Of a stretch of DNA of 12,976 nt, positions 6,763 through 12,536 are shown one piece after another (the stretch's first letter is position 1; the number at the start of each line of letters is the position of its first letter). The stretch spans positions 1 through 12,976 of the forward strand of contig CAZOOA010000077.1 of the NCBI GenBank assembly GCA_964581355.1. Reading direction: 5' to 3'. Source of the DNA: CAZOOA01 sp964581355. GTDB taxonomy: Bacteria > Bacillota > Dethiobacteria > DTU022 > UBA8154. A program made the position numbers and the translations under genes. The notes beneath the pieces were generated by a model, which worked only from the letters and a program-made list of their open reading frames with translations, did not search any database and was not told where the DNA came from.

Positions 6763-7334
6763 TTAAGGTGGTTTTAGTTTTGAAACCAGGCTGGCGAACA
6801 GGCAGCGGGTTGCCTGGCTTTCCCTGGATGAAGGGACGGGGCATTACTTTCCTGGTGGAGAACATGCCAAAGGCTTTCCACCTGGTAATAATCACCCGTT
6901 CCGATCCCCCTGTGGTCCTGGCCCGCTGGAAAATTAAGGGCTGGATGAAGCAGTTTCGCCAAAACGACCTGCGATTCACCCCGGGCGAAGGGAAAGCATA
7001 TTTTGAAAGAAGCCACCACCTGGAACTTTCCCAGGAAGAGGCAGTATCCCTGGTAGAGCGCACCGAAGGGTGGGTTAGTGGACTGCAGATAGCCGCCATG
7101 ACTTTGGCCGGGAAAGAGCCGGGAGAGAAAGAAGAGTTTATCAGAAACTTTACCGGGGGCAACCGTTACCTGGGGGAGTACCTTGCGGAAGAAATAATAG
7201 ACCGGCAACCGCCTTACCTGCAAGAATTTCTGTATAAAACATCTATCCTTTCTTATCTTTCCCCTTCCCTGTGCCGGGAGTTAACCGGCCGGGAAGATGC
7301 CGGGGAAATACCAAAGGAGTTGGAAAACCGCTGA
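6763..7334 (+). pseudogene. Decayed MalT/LuxR-type large ATPase regulator
   Basis: Intact MalT-type regulators have about 900 residues, with a STAND ATPase domain, a TPR-like region and a C-terminal LuxR domain. Here two pieces of the ATPase region remain. The first (6788-6836) reads LANRQRVAWLSLDEG. The second, in another frame, runs from about 6850 with FHLVIITRSDPP, LARW, RFTPGE, RTEGWVSGLQ, then RYLGEYLAEEII and LYKTSILSYLSP. Roughly 90 residues between them are gone, including the usual LDDYH segment, as are the P-loop upstream and everything after the ATPase domain. A TGA at 7332 ends the frame. The second piece is open for 188 codons but cannot be a working regulator. Confidence 0.85.
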
Positions 7335-7338
7335 CTGC

Positions 7339-7644
7339 TTGGACTGGAGAGGAGAATCGGCTGCTTTGTGGGTGGATGAAGAAACAGTTTCTGTCCGGAT
7401 CAGCCCCTATTCTCCCGGGGGTAAAGTGAGCGCCCCCCTGGTTACAGTATCCAGCCTGGAGGAACTGAAACATGTACCCGGGGAAGGCATGGTGGTATTG
7501 TTGAAAGGAGAGATCGCCCGGGAACAGCTGCTGCCCAAGAACTTTCCTTTTCTTGACCTGCCGGAACACCGGGAGATTATTGACCTTCTGGAAAGCAGGG
7601 GGTTTAAAGCAGTAAAATGCGCAACTTCTTACCATCCCGAGATG
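7339..7644 (+). pseudogene. Fragment of an M28-family peptidase
   Basis: A stretch of about 100 residues reads like the non-catalytic (PA-like) part of clostridial M28 peptidases: ALWVDEETVSVRISPYSPGG, LVTVSSLEEL, LLKGEIAREQLLPKNFPF, then a helix and ATSYHPEM. The zinc-binding catalytic domain that should follow is missing. In the same frame the sequence turns abruptly into a DUF1848-type protein at about 7645, so a deletion joined two genes. The left boundary with the MalT remnant is equally abrupt. The family call rests on remembered similarity and is less certain than that of the neighbouring relics. Confidence 0.6.
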
Positions 7645-8330
7645 GCCTGGTATCCGGAGAAGTTTTGCCGTATATTGAAGGAAAAGTGCACCCCGGGAAT
7701 TGTCCACAGTATTGTCATTTGGACAAAGTTTCCAGGAGCAATATTGAAAAAACCTTACAGGGAAGTATTGGCGATTTTGATCAGCTCTATGTGCATTTAA
7801 CGATAACAGGACTGGGTGGCACTGAAATTGAACCCAATGTCCCTGGGTATAAAAAAGCCCTTTCAGTCCTGCCCGATCTGATCGATTCCGTTGGTTCACC
7901 CGATCGTATCAGGATTCGCCCCGACCTCTTGATACGTTTGAAGAAAAACGACACCATCATAGATAATTTTGAAGATGTAAAAGATATAATCTCTACAACT
8001 CAAAGCTGTGGGGTTAACACTTTCTCTACCAGTTTTTGCTCTCCATATGAATAACTAATCAACAGGCTTTTTCGCCATGGTTATCAGCTTCTCCAATTCT
8101 CCCGAAACGAGCAAATACAGATATACAACACCCTGAAGAAACTGACAAAACCGGGTGTTCTTTTCGCCTGTAATATTCCTGGCGCCCCGGTTAGCAAGTG
8201 CATAGATGGGGACCTGCTAAGCGAGTTGCATCCCCTGCAGGAAGCATGCAGCAACACCGGGGCGAAAAATCAAAGGGAATTATGCGGGTGTACTCATTCT
8301 GTAGATATAGGAGGGATGAAAGCGGTTAAC
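7645..8330 (+). pseudogene. Decayed DUF1848-family protein
   Basis: DUF1848 proteins have about 300 residues, a conserved TGLGG...EPNVP segment, and a Cys-rich C-terminus thought to bind an Fe-S cluster. Here the N-terminus is missing. A first part in one frame reads AWYPEKFCRILKEK then HSIVIWTKFPGAILKKPYREVL. A shift near 7745-7775 moves to the next frame (DFDQLYVHLTITGLGGTEIE, EPNVPGYKKAL). A TAA at 8052 interrupts that frame, which then continues through CNIPGAP, KCIDGDLLSEL and NQRELCGCTHSVDIGGMK to about 8330. The usual terminal CxxC segment is not seen. Two inactivating lesions and two truncated ends make it a pseudogene. Confidence 0.8.
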
Positions 8331-8451
8331 CTCCTGGGAGCTTTAGCCTTGGCTGCAATATGGTTGAACCTCTGTTGTTTCTTTAAACGCTTGTTATTAT
8401 TGTTAATAAATGTTAATATGAAGATGAAATTATTTGAATGAAGGTGACAAT

Positions 8452-8910
8452 ATGGTTCGCATCAGCCGCAAAGCAAATTTTATTAAACTAAGTGATGAAC
8501 AGCTAAATCAAATAGTCCATTTTATAGAAAAACAGGATGATGTGGCAGCTTTATTTTTGTTTGGTTCTTATGGAACAAAATACCAAAGTTATCTATCCGA
8601 TGTTGATTTTGCCATACTGCCATCTTCCATTGAAAGTATGGATGCTTACAGAGAGATTGAACTTTTGTCCGAACTGCAAACCCTGGGTCAGTGTGAAGAT
8701 ATAAACTTGATAAACCTTTTCAAGGTCCCGGTAACTCTAAGCATAAGAGTTCTTGATGAAGGTCGCCTTTTGTTTTGCCGGGATGAAATTGCACTGGCAG
8801 ATTTTAAAGAATATGTAATACGCATGTACTGTGATTTTGAACCCGATCTAAAGGCGTTTTACAGCGACTATGATGCAGCTCTGCGAGAGGAATTTACCGA
8901 TGAATGTTGA
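8452..8910 (+). CDS. mntA: MntA-type nucleotidyltransferase antitoxin
   Basis: A 152-residue minimal nucleotidyltransferase. The active-site motif GSx10DxD is present as G38-S39...D50-V51-D52 (GSY...SDVDFAIL), with a further acidic residue at D83 (CEDINLINL). In the characterised type VII system, MntA silences HepT by attaching AMP units to a HepT tyrosine. The start is ATG at 8452 behind AAGGTG; an upstream TTG at 8434 has no ribosome site. A weak promoter, TTGTTA (8391-8396), 17 bases, TAATAT (8414-8419), lies upstream. Its end overlaps the HepT start by eleven bases, as usual for this pair. The gene is intact although both sides of the locus are decayed. Confidence 0.88.
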   Translation: MVRISRKANFIKLSDEQLNQIVHFIEKQDDVAALFLFGSYGTKYQSYLSDVDFAILPSSIESMDAYREIELLSELQTLGQCEDINLINLFKVPVTLSIRVLDEGRLLFCRDEIALADFKEYVIRMYCDFEPDLKAFYSDYDAALREEFTDEC

Positions 8911-9334
8911 TAAAGAGAAAATCCGCCAGAAGATACACTTCATGAGAGAAAACTTAAAAAATCTTCAACAGTTTCAGGGCATGAGTATCGGGGAGTTTAT
9001 GTCCAATAAGCTGAATGAGCATGCCGCAATTCGTATGTTGCAGATAACAATTGAAGCGACTTTGGATATCTGCGCCCATGCCATTGCCCGTGAGGGGTGG
9101 GGGTTGCCAAAGAATTATGCGGAAGTAGTAGAAATAGCCGCCGGAGAAGGAATTATACCTTTTGAAATGAGAGATACCTATAAAAAGATGGCCCGTTTCC
9201 GCAACCGGGTTGTTCATCTCTATGATGATGTTAATCCAGAAGAAGTATTAGATATCATTAACTGCCGGCTCGATGACTTCGGCCCGTTTCTGGAAAATGT
9301 TATTAATAAATACTTCAGCAGCAATCAGGACTAA
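8900..9334 (+). CDS. hepT: HepT-type HEPN ribonuclease toxin (DUF86)
   Basis: A 144-residue helical HEPN protein. The catalytic RX4H motif is R101-NRVV-H106, followed by the tyrosine of the HxY motif at Y108 (RNRVVHLY), which is the residue modified by MntA in studied systems. HepT toxins are RNases that act on tRNA or mRNA when unmodified. I use the ATG at 8900, with AGAGGAA about seven bases upstream inside mntA; it overlaps the mntA stop, so the two are translationally coupled. All key residues are present and the length is normal for the family, so the toxin looks functional. Confidence 0.88.
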   Translation: MNVDKEKIRQKIHFMRENLKNLQQFQGMSIGEFMSNKLNEHAAIRMLQITIEATLDICAHAIAREGWGLPKNYAEVVEIAAGEGIIPFEMRDTYKKMARFRNRVVHLYDDVNPEEVLDIINCRLDDFGPFLENVINKYFSSNQD

Positions 9335-9346
9335 GTCCTATCATTT

Positions 9347-9371
9347 TGAAGTGGGGTCCTGAAGTGGGGTC
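9347..9371. repeat. Short tandem duplication TGAAGTGGGGTC
   Basis: The 12-base unit TGAAGTGGGGTC occurs at 9347-9358 and again at 9360-9371 (period 13). The second unit runs into the 13-bp inverted-repeat arm and the dispersed repeat that begins at about 9369. It marks the edge of the element. Confidence 0.7.
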
Positions 9372-9378
9372 AGGTCTT
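9366..9378. repeat. Left arm of a 13-bp inverted repeat flanking the SelO relic
   Basis: GGGGTCAGGTCTT here is the exact reverse complement of AAGACCTGACCCC at 9687-9699. The arms enclose 308 bases that hold the dispersed repeat copy A and the SelO fragment. Confidence 0.75.
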
Positions 9379-9457
9379 GGAATATAAGCTTTTGCAAGCT
9401 CTTGTAAGTTCTTGTATAAAGCCTTGGAAAGTGCAAGAAATACTACGAAATATCACT
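9369..9457 (+). repeat. Dispersed repeat, copy A
   Basis: This non-coding A/T-rich stretch shares a series of blocks, in order, with 12194-12264: AGGTCTTG, ATATAAG, TGTATAAAG, then TTG.AA, AAATACT, GAA and CACT. Copy A has about 20 extra bases with a GCTT/AAGC mini-hairpin near 9387-9400. Several TCTTG/CTTG repeats suggest a structured terminal segment of a mobile element. No transposase is nearby. Confidence 0.55.
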
Positions 9458-9479
9458 GCGACAGCGCTAAGCTGGCAGG

Positions 9480-9692
9480 CCAGGTAAAGATTCTGGCAGA
9501 CATGACCGCTAAGCAGGCTAAATTCCACGCGCCCATGTAGGGCTGGTTGCCGTAGGCATAGCGTCCCTGCTGATCGATGGAGCTGAAGACGGTATCCAGG
9601 CTGTATGTGTCCATAAACGCACAGGGACCGTAGTCGATGGTTTCACCGCTTAGCGCCATGTTGTCCGTGTTCATGACCCCGTGGATAAGACC
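9480..9692 (-). pseudogene. Fragment of SelO (YdiU) protein adenylyltransferase
   Basis: SelO is a pseudokinase-fold enzyme of about 480-600 residues that AMPylates proteins. Only about 65 residues remain, read on the minus strand: GLIHGVMNTDN, TIDYGPCAFMD, DTVFSSIDQQGRYAYGNQP, then WNLACLA. This is the family's catalytic-loop region, where HGVMNTDN and DYGP carry metal and ATP ligands. After WNLACLA the similarity ends. The GL codons fall exactly on the inverted-repeat arm at 9687-9699, so the piece stops sharply there. It has no promoter or ribosome site of its own. It is a fragment, not a gene. Confidence 0.85.
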
Positions 9693-9699
9693 TGACCCC
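9687..9699. repeat. Right arm of the 13-bp inverted repeat
   Basis: AAGACCTGACCCC pairs perfectly with 9366-9378. Immediately after it the repeated words TTTATAGC TTTATAGCC occur (9699-9715). The SelO fragment begins at this arm. Confidence 0.75.
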
Positions 9700-9819
9700 T
9701 TTATAGCTTTATAGCCAATACCATGCTTTAAAGCCCTATTAGCTTCTTAAACTGCATTCTAACGGTCAATCCGGTGAATGATGTGAGTGTCAACTATTGC
9801 GGGCATAGAGAAATCTAAT

Positions 9820-9848
9820 TTGACAGTTAGTAAGTTTTGCAGTATAAT
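9820..9848 (+). promoter_or_regulatory. Consensus sigma-A promoter
   Basis: TTGACA (9820-9825) and TATAAT (9843-9848) are both perfect, with the optimal 17-base spacer. Transcription would start near 9855 and read through the small ORF at 9887 into the glutaredoxin-like gene. No clear operator is seen. The stretch 9716-9819 holds nothing else that I recognise. Confidence 0.8.
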
Positions 9849-9886
9849 TGCCGGAAAAGAGGGAGTATTCTTTTAAGGGGGCAAGT

Positions 9887-10021
9887 GTGCGAAGGTTTTA
9901 TTCCTCTCTTATCCTGGCCCAAACAGCATTGGCCATGGATATAGAGCCTATAGTCTACTTTTTAGGACAGGCTTTGGATGTTGACGCGATATTATTCCTT
10001 TTAAGAAACAGCATAGTATGA
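9887..10021 (+). CDS. Small ORF (44 residues) behind a strong promoter
   Basis: The frame starts at GTG 9887 with AAGGGGG at 9875-9881, about five bases upstream, and ends at TGA 10019-10021. The predicted peptide begins MRRFYSSLILAQTALAMD and continues with alternating hydrophobic and acidic residues (IEPIVYFLGQALDVDAILFLL). It could be one or two short helices. No family is recognised; it could equally be the end of a lost gene. The promoter at 9820, the ribosome site and the 44-base gap to the next gene are the support. Confidence 0.45.
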   Translation: MRRFYSSLILAQTALAMDIEPIVYFLGQALDVDAILFLLRNSIV

Positions 10022-10065
10022 TCCTGGAAACTTGAGAAGTTTTTATAGAAAGAGTGTTGTGAAAA

Positions 10066-10314
10066 ATGGTAAAACTTTATGCTTTGAGCACATGCCCGTG
10101 GTGTAAAAAGACAAAAAAACTTTTGGATGAAAAAGGGGTAAATTATGAAGCAGTCGATTTAGACCTTCTGCAGGGTGAAGCACAAAAGGAAGCACTGGAA
10201 CAGGTGGACAGGCTGACTTCGAAGCGCTCTTTCCCCCTGCTCGAGATCGGTGAAACAGTTATCCAGGGTTACAAGGAAGAGGAAATCCGGGAGGCTCTGA
10301 AAGATGAAAAATAA
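10066..10314 (+). CDS. Glutaredoxin-like (NrdH-type) redox protein
   Basis: An 82-residue thioredoxin-fold protein. The redox motif CPWC is at C10-C13 directly after the first strand (KLYALSTCPWC). The cis-proline segment is SFPLLEIG (P57), and QGYKEEEI near 67-74 corresponds to the glutaredoxin GF/GY region. Such proteins reduce disulfides in partners such as ribonucleotide reductase, fed by thioredoxin reductase or another thiol. The length is typical for the family. The ribosome site is weak (GAAAGAGTG), so coupling to upstream translation is possible. Its last codons overlap the small frame at 10304. Confidence 0.88.
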   Translation: MVKLYALSTCPWCKKTKKLLDEKGVNYEAVDLDLLQGEAQKEALEQVDRLTSKRSFPLLEIGETVIQGYKEEEIREALKDEK

Positions 10315-10421
10315 AATTTTCTGAGGCCGAGAAGAATAATGAGGATATAGAGGGTATCGAATACCACATGGGTGGACCTATGCTTTTTGATATAATGAAA
10401 GGAGAGATTACGAATGCCTGA
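10304..10421 (+). CDS. Hidden overlapping small ORF, interrupted by one frame change
   Basis: An ATG at 10304 inside the end of the glutaredoxin gene has GGGAGG nine bases upstream, the best ribosome site of this cluster. It gives MKNKIF and then TGA. One base further on, the next frame is open and protein-like: SEAEKNNEDIEGIEYHMGG, then PMLFDIMKGEITNA. It stops at TGA 10419-10421, overlapping the start of the next gene by eight bases. Read with a +1 step in the AAAATTTT run, it makes a peptide of about 38 residues that fits exactly between two genes by overlaps at both ends. An indel (real or a sequencing error) is most likely; programmed +1 frameshifting is possible but shows no classic slippery site. 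Confidence 0.45.
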
Positions 10422-10746
10422 GAGGCCATTCCCAGAAGCTGCTTGTCCAATATGCGGAAAAAGCCTTTCCCCCGACGAACGGGCAGAGAAGAGAGTTTTG
10501 TGCGGCAAAGAGAAGACTCCTTTGACAGGAAAAAACTACGAACTTTCAGACTGCAGGTTGTATAATATCTGCTCTTCCGAATGTGTCGAACGTCTAGAAA
10601 AGAACCAGGCCCCGGAAGCGCAGAAATCCAGGATTAAAACATTTCTGGAGAAGATCGGGGACGCGAGTGCCCGGTGCGGTGTCGATGAAAATGACATCTG
10701 CCATCTCACTGAAAGGATTACGGGAAGAAGAGAACATACGGATTAG
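10414..10746 (+). CDS. Cys-rich zinc-finger/TRASH-like small protein
   Basis: A 110-residue soluble protein with cysteines at 11, 14, 30, 47, 53, 57, 88 and 96. CPIC at 11-14 with Cys30 resembles half of a zinc ribbon. C47...YNICSSEC (C53, C57) followed by VERLEKN resembles TRASH/YHS metal-binding modules, in which CxxxC precedes a Phe/Leu-Glu-Lys-Asn helix. It probably binds zinc or another soft metal; the function is unknown. AAAGGAGAG lies about nine bases before the ATG. It closes the cluster with the glutaredoxin-like protein and may be a redox or metal-handling partner of it. Confidence 0.7.
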   Translation: MPERPFPEAACPICGKSLSPDERAEKRVLCGKEKTPLTGKNYELSDCRLYNICSSECVERLEKNQAPEAQKSRIKTFLEKIGDASARCGVDENDICHLTERITGRREHTD

Positions 10747-10800
10747 TTGATGAGATTTGTGGCGTAGAGACCAAAATAGATAAAAAGGCAAATAAAACCC

Positions 10801-10831
10801 AGGGAGCGGGGAACCACTCAGCTTCCTGTTT
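10801..10831 (+). terminator. Possible intrinsic terminator of the glutaredoxin cluster
   Basis: AGGGAGC (10801-10807) can pair with GCTTCCT (10821-10827) with one G-T wobble. A 13-base loop separates them and GTTTATT follows. The short T tract makes it a moderate candidate. Confidence 0.4.
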
Positions 10832-10872
10832 ATTATCACTTGCCCGTCCCCTGGCCTTGCGGATTTTGTGCA

Positions 10873-10944
10873 GCATCGTAAGCTGACTTCAGGGCAAATA
10901 ACTTCACACAGCCCACACAAAATACACTCTGCATTAATCTTCAT
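10873..10944 (-). pseudogene. N-terminal remnant of a 4Fe-4S ferredoxin
   Basis: On the minus strand, ATG at 10944 with GAGGTG five bases upstream opens MKINAECILCGLCEVICPEV. That is a good first-cluster ferredoxin motif (CxxCxxCxxxCP). After about 24 residues the sequence loses ferredoxin character and runs antisense into the Cys-rich gene. The second half of the protein is missing. The ribosome site and the start are intact, so the end was probably lost by deletion. Confidence 0.6.
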
Positions 10945-10990
10945 TAAAGCACCTCAAAGCACTCCCCCCCTTTGTGGTGCTACATTCTTC

Positions 10991-11553
10991 GCTGGCAGGA
11001 ATAATTCTTCGAATAAACCCTGACGGCAGTATTCCCGAAAACAATCCTTTTCCCGACAGCCCTGTTTATTCTTACGGCCACAGGAACCCACAGGAACCCA
11101 CAGGGAATCGCGTGGGATCCTGACAAAGACATCCTTTACTCCAGCGAGCGCGGCCCGACTCGGCAGGACGAGGTCAATGTTATTCTTCCTGGCAAAAATT
11201 ACGGCTGGCCCATAGTGGAGTGCGGTGAGGGAGAAGCCGATTTTGAAGATCCCATCACTTGCTACACCGAGTTTGCCCTCGCTCCCTCGGGGATGGACTT
11301 TTTCCCCGGGCAGGGAGAATACCCTGACCAGCTTTTTATCGCCGGTTTAAGGGGAAACATGGTCAAGCGCATTGCCCTGGACGATAAAGGCAATATCCTG
11401 GATCGGGAACCCATTTTGACCAACTGGGGAAGGCTGCGGACAGTGCGATACCACGAGGGAAACTTATATGTGGCAACCAATGATCGGGACGGTCGGGGAA
11501 TACCCGACGAGACATCGGATTTAATTTTAAAAGTAGAATTCCAACCCGATTAA
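10991..11553 (+). pseudogene. Truncated, frameshifted sugar (glucose/sorbosone) dehydrogenase
   Basis: The C-terminal half of a soluble beta-propeller PQQ-type sugar dehydrogenase (GSDH family) remains. The upstream frame reads ILRINPDGSIPENNPF, SPVYSYGHRNPQ. A 10-base direct duplication, CAGGAACCCA (11081-11090 and 11091-11100), lies inside GHRNPQG and shifts the frame. After it the protein resumes with GIAWDPD, SSERGPTRQDEVN, GKNYGWPIVE, and later GLRGNMVKRIAL and a normal C-terminus at TAA 11551-11553. The N-terminal half with signal peptide and catalytic residues is absent. The downstream frame is open from GTG 11215, but no ribosome site supports use of that start. Confidence 0.88.
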
Positions 11554-11556
11554 AAC

Positions 11557-12056
11557 TTGGAGGTGGCCGGCATAAGTCTTGCTATTCTATTCAGCACCAG
11601 CGTATCGGCTCAGGTAGTTCCTGAAAGCAATGAAGCTGGAATAAACATAAAATATTTTTCTTTTTCACCTGAGAAGCTTGCTGGAGCCCAGTGAGTAAGT
11701 TTCCAGGTAGGCAGGGATAGTTTTATTATAAACGGCGAATAAATTAAGATGGATGTCGCTCCTTATGTTGACGAAAACAACCGCACCATGTTACAGGTCA
11801 GGTTTTTGGGAAATGCGCTGGGAATACCTGATGGCGACATTACCTGGTATGCAGAGGCCCGTAAAGTTGAGCTGAAAAAGGACGGTAAAGCGAACTTGAG
11901 CGTCATCTGCAGGATCCTTATCAACCCCATATGCCGCATACACCGATGGATGATCCCTATGTGCCGCCGAAACCAGAGCCTTATATACCACCGACAGAGC
12001 CCTATACGCCGCCCACGCAGCCCTATACACCGCCGACACAGCCTCACATACCATAA
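11557..12056 (+). pseudogene. Broken copper-amine-oxidase-N domain envelope protein
   Basis: One frame, probably starting at TTG 11557 or GTG 11563, begins with a signal-like GISLAILFSTSVSAQ. It continues as INIKYFSFSPEKL, then a TGA at 11692, then FQVGRDSFIINGE, then a TAA at 11740, then IKMDVAPYVDENNRTMLQVR and FLGNALG. That last part is the typical copper amine oxidase N-terminal domain found as a wall-associated module in clostridia. After KKDGK (about 11890) the frame shifts, and in the new frame a Pro/Tyr-rich tail runs to TAA 12054-12056. Two stops and a shift mark it as inactive. All pieces stay in order, so decay is recent. Confidence 0.82.
11976..12056 (+). repeat. 21-bp tandem repeat coding a PYxPPT[EQ] tail
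   Basis: Three full units (11976-11996, 11997-12017, 12018-12038) and a partial one before the stop each encode a heptapeptide of the form EPYIPPT, EPYTPPT or QPYTPPT. A diverged unit (DPYVPPKP) precedes them. Such Pro/Tyr repeats are common in surface or spore-coat tails. The repeat lies in the shifted frame of the broken gene. Confidence 0.8.
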
Positions 12057-12126
12057 ATGCATGATTGTACTTAGATTCCTAAGGCCGGCTCTAGTCCGGT
12101 ATAAACTATAAACTTTACACCCATGA

Positions 12127-12162
12127 AACAAGCAACTCCCTTGAAAAAGGGAGTTGCTTGTT
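12127..12162. terminator. Perfect 16-bp hairpin with GAAA tetraloop
   Basis: AACAAGCAACTCCCTT (12127-12142) and AAGGGAGTTGCTTGTT (12147-12162) pair without a mismatch around a GAAA loop. There is no U-run on either side, so if it ends transcription it does so weakly. It may instead stabilise an RNA 3' end or be part of a mobile element, as the dispersed repeat copy B starts 32 bases later. Confidence 0.5.
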
Positions 12163-12193
12163 GTGGAGGAAGCAGAAAGAAGTGAAGAAGGAG

Positions 12194-12264
12194 GTAAGGT
12201 CTTGAGATATAAGATCTCCTGTATAAAGGTCTTGAAAAAAAGAAAATACTGTGAAGTGCCACTT
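12194..12264 (+). repeat. Dispersed repeat, copy B
   Basis: Matches copy A at 9369-9457 in order: AAGGTCTTG, ATATAAG, CTGTATAAAG, CTTGAAA, AAATACT, GAAGTGCCACT. It lacks about 20 internal bases of copy A. No ORF is present. It lies in the gene-free stretch 12057-12536, which otherwise holds the hairpin at 12127 and the terminator at 12470. Confidence 0.55.
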
Positions 12265-12349
12265 AATATATAATAATGAGAATATTGCTAATAGAAATCT
12301 TAGCACTTTATTTTGTATTATTTGCTTAGACTTAGTTTTAGTTTATTAA

Positions 12350-12457
12350 CGGCGAAGGGGAGATATAGTCTTTATCAGTTTCTCTGCTGATTCAATTAAC
12401 GAACCAACTCGGGATGCTTTTATAAAATGGGAAGCCTTTTTCGAGAAATACGTGTAG
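12350..12457 (+). pseudogene. Short protein-like frame without a start codon
   Basis: The 35-codon frame between a TAA at 12347 and a TAG at 12455 reads RGDIVFISFSADSINEPTRD then FIKWEAFFEKYV. Its composition is protein-like and a convincing terminator follows 13 bases later. It has no ATG, GTG or TTG, so it is either the tail of a gene whose front is lost or chance. The family is not recognised. Confidence 0.3.
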
Positions 12458-12469
12458 AATATTGTTGGG

Positions 12470-12494
12470 AGCCGCAACCTGCGGCTTTGTTTAT
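12470..12494 (+). terminator. Intrinsic terminator
   Basis: AGCCGCA (12470-12476), loop ACC, TGCGGCT (12480-12486), then TTGTTTAT. A compact 7-bp GC-rich stem with a following T-rich tract is a good rho-independent terminator. It insulates the secreted-protein gene at 12537 from upstream reading. Confidence 0.7.
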
Positions 12495-12536
12495 CTTAAG
12501 TTTCATGGTTAGTTAATGTCGAGAGGAGCTTTCTGA

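Noticed and set aside
6686..7223. Long minus-strand frames opposite the MalT remnant
   Set aside because: The plus strand carries recognisable MalT residues in order; the minus frames show no motif.
8452..9692. Functional link between MntA and the SelO fragment, as both families AMPylate proteins
   Set aside because: The SelO piece is a small relic on the other strand inside an inverted repeat; the adjacency looks accidental.
10391..10396. TATAAT with extended TG upstream as a promoter for the Cys-rich gene
   Set aside because: A start of transcription seven bases later would fall within the ribosome site, and no -35 is seen; the cluster more likely shares the upstream promoter.
11976..12056. 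Possible CRISPR-like repeats
   Set aside because: The 21-bp units are directly adjacent without spacers and encode a heptapeptide repeat in frame.
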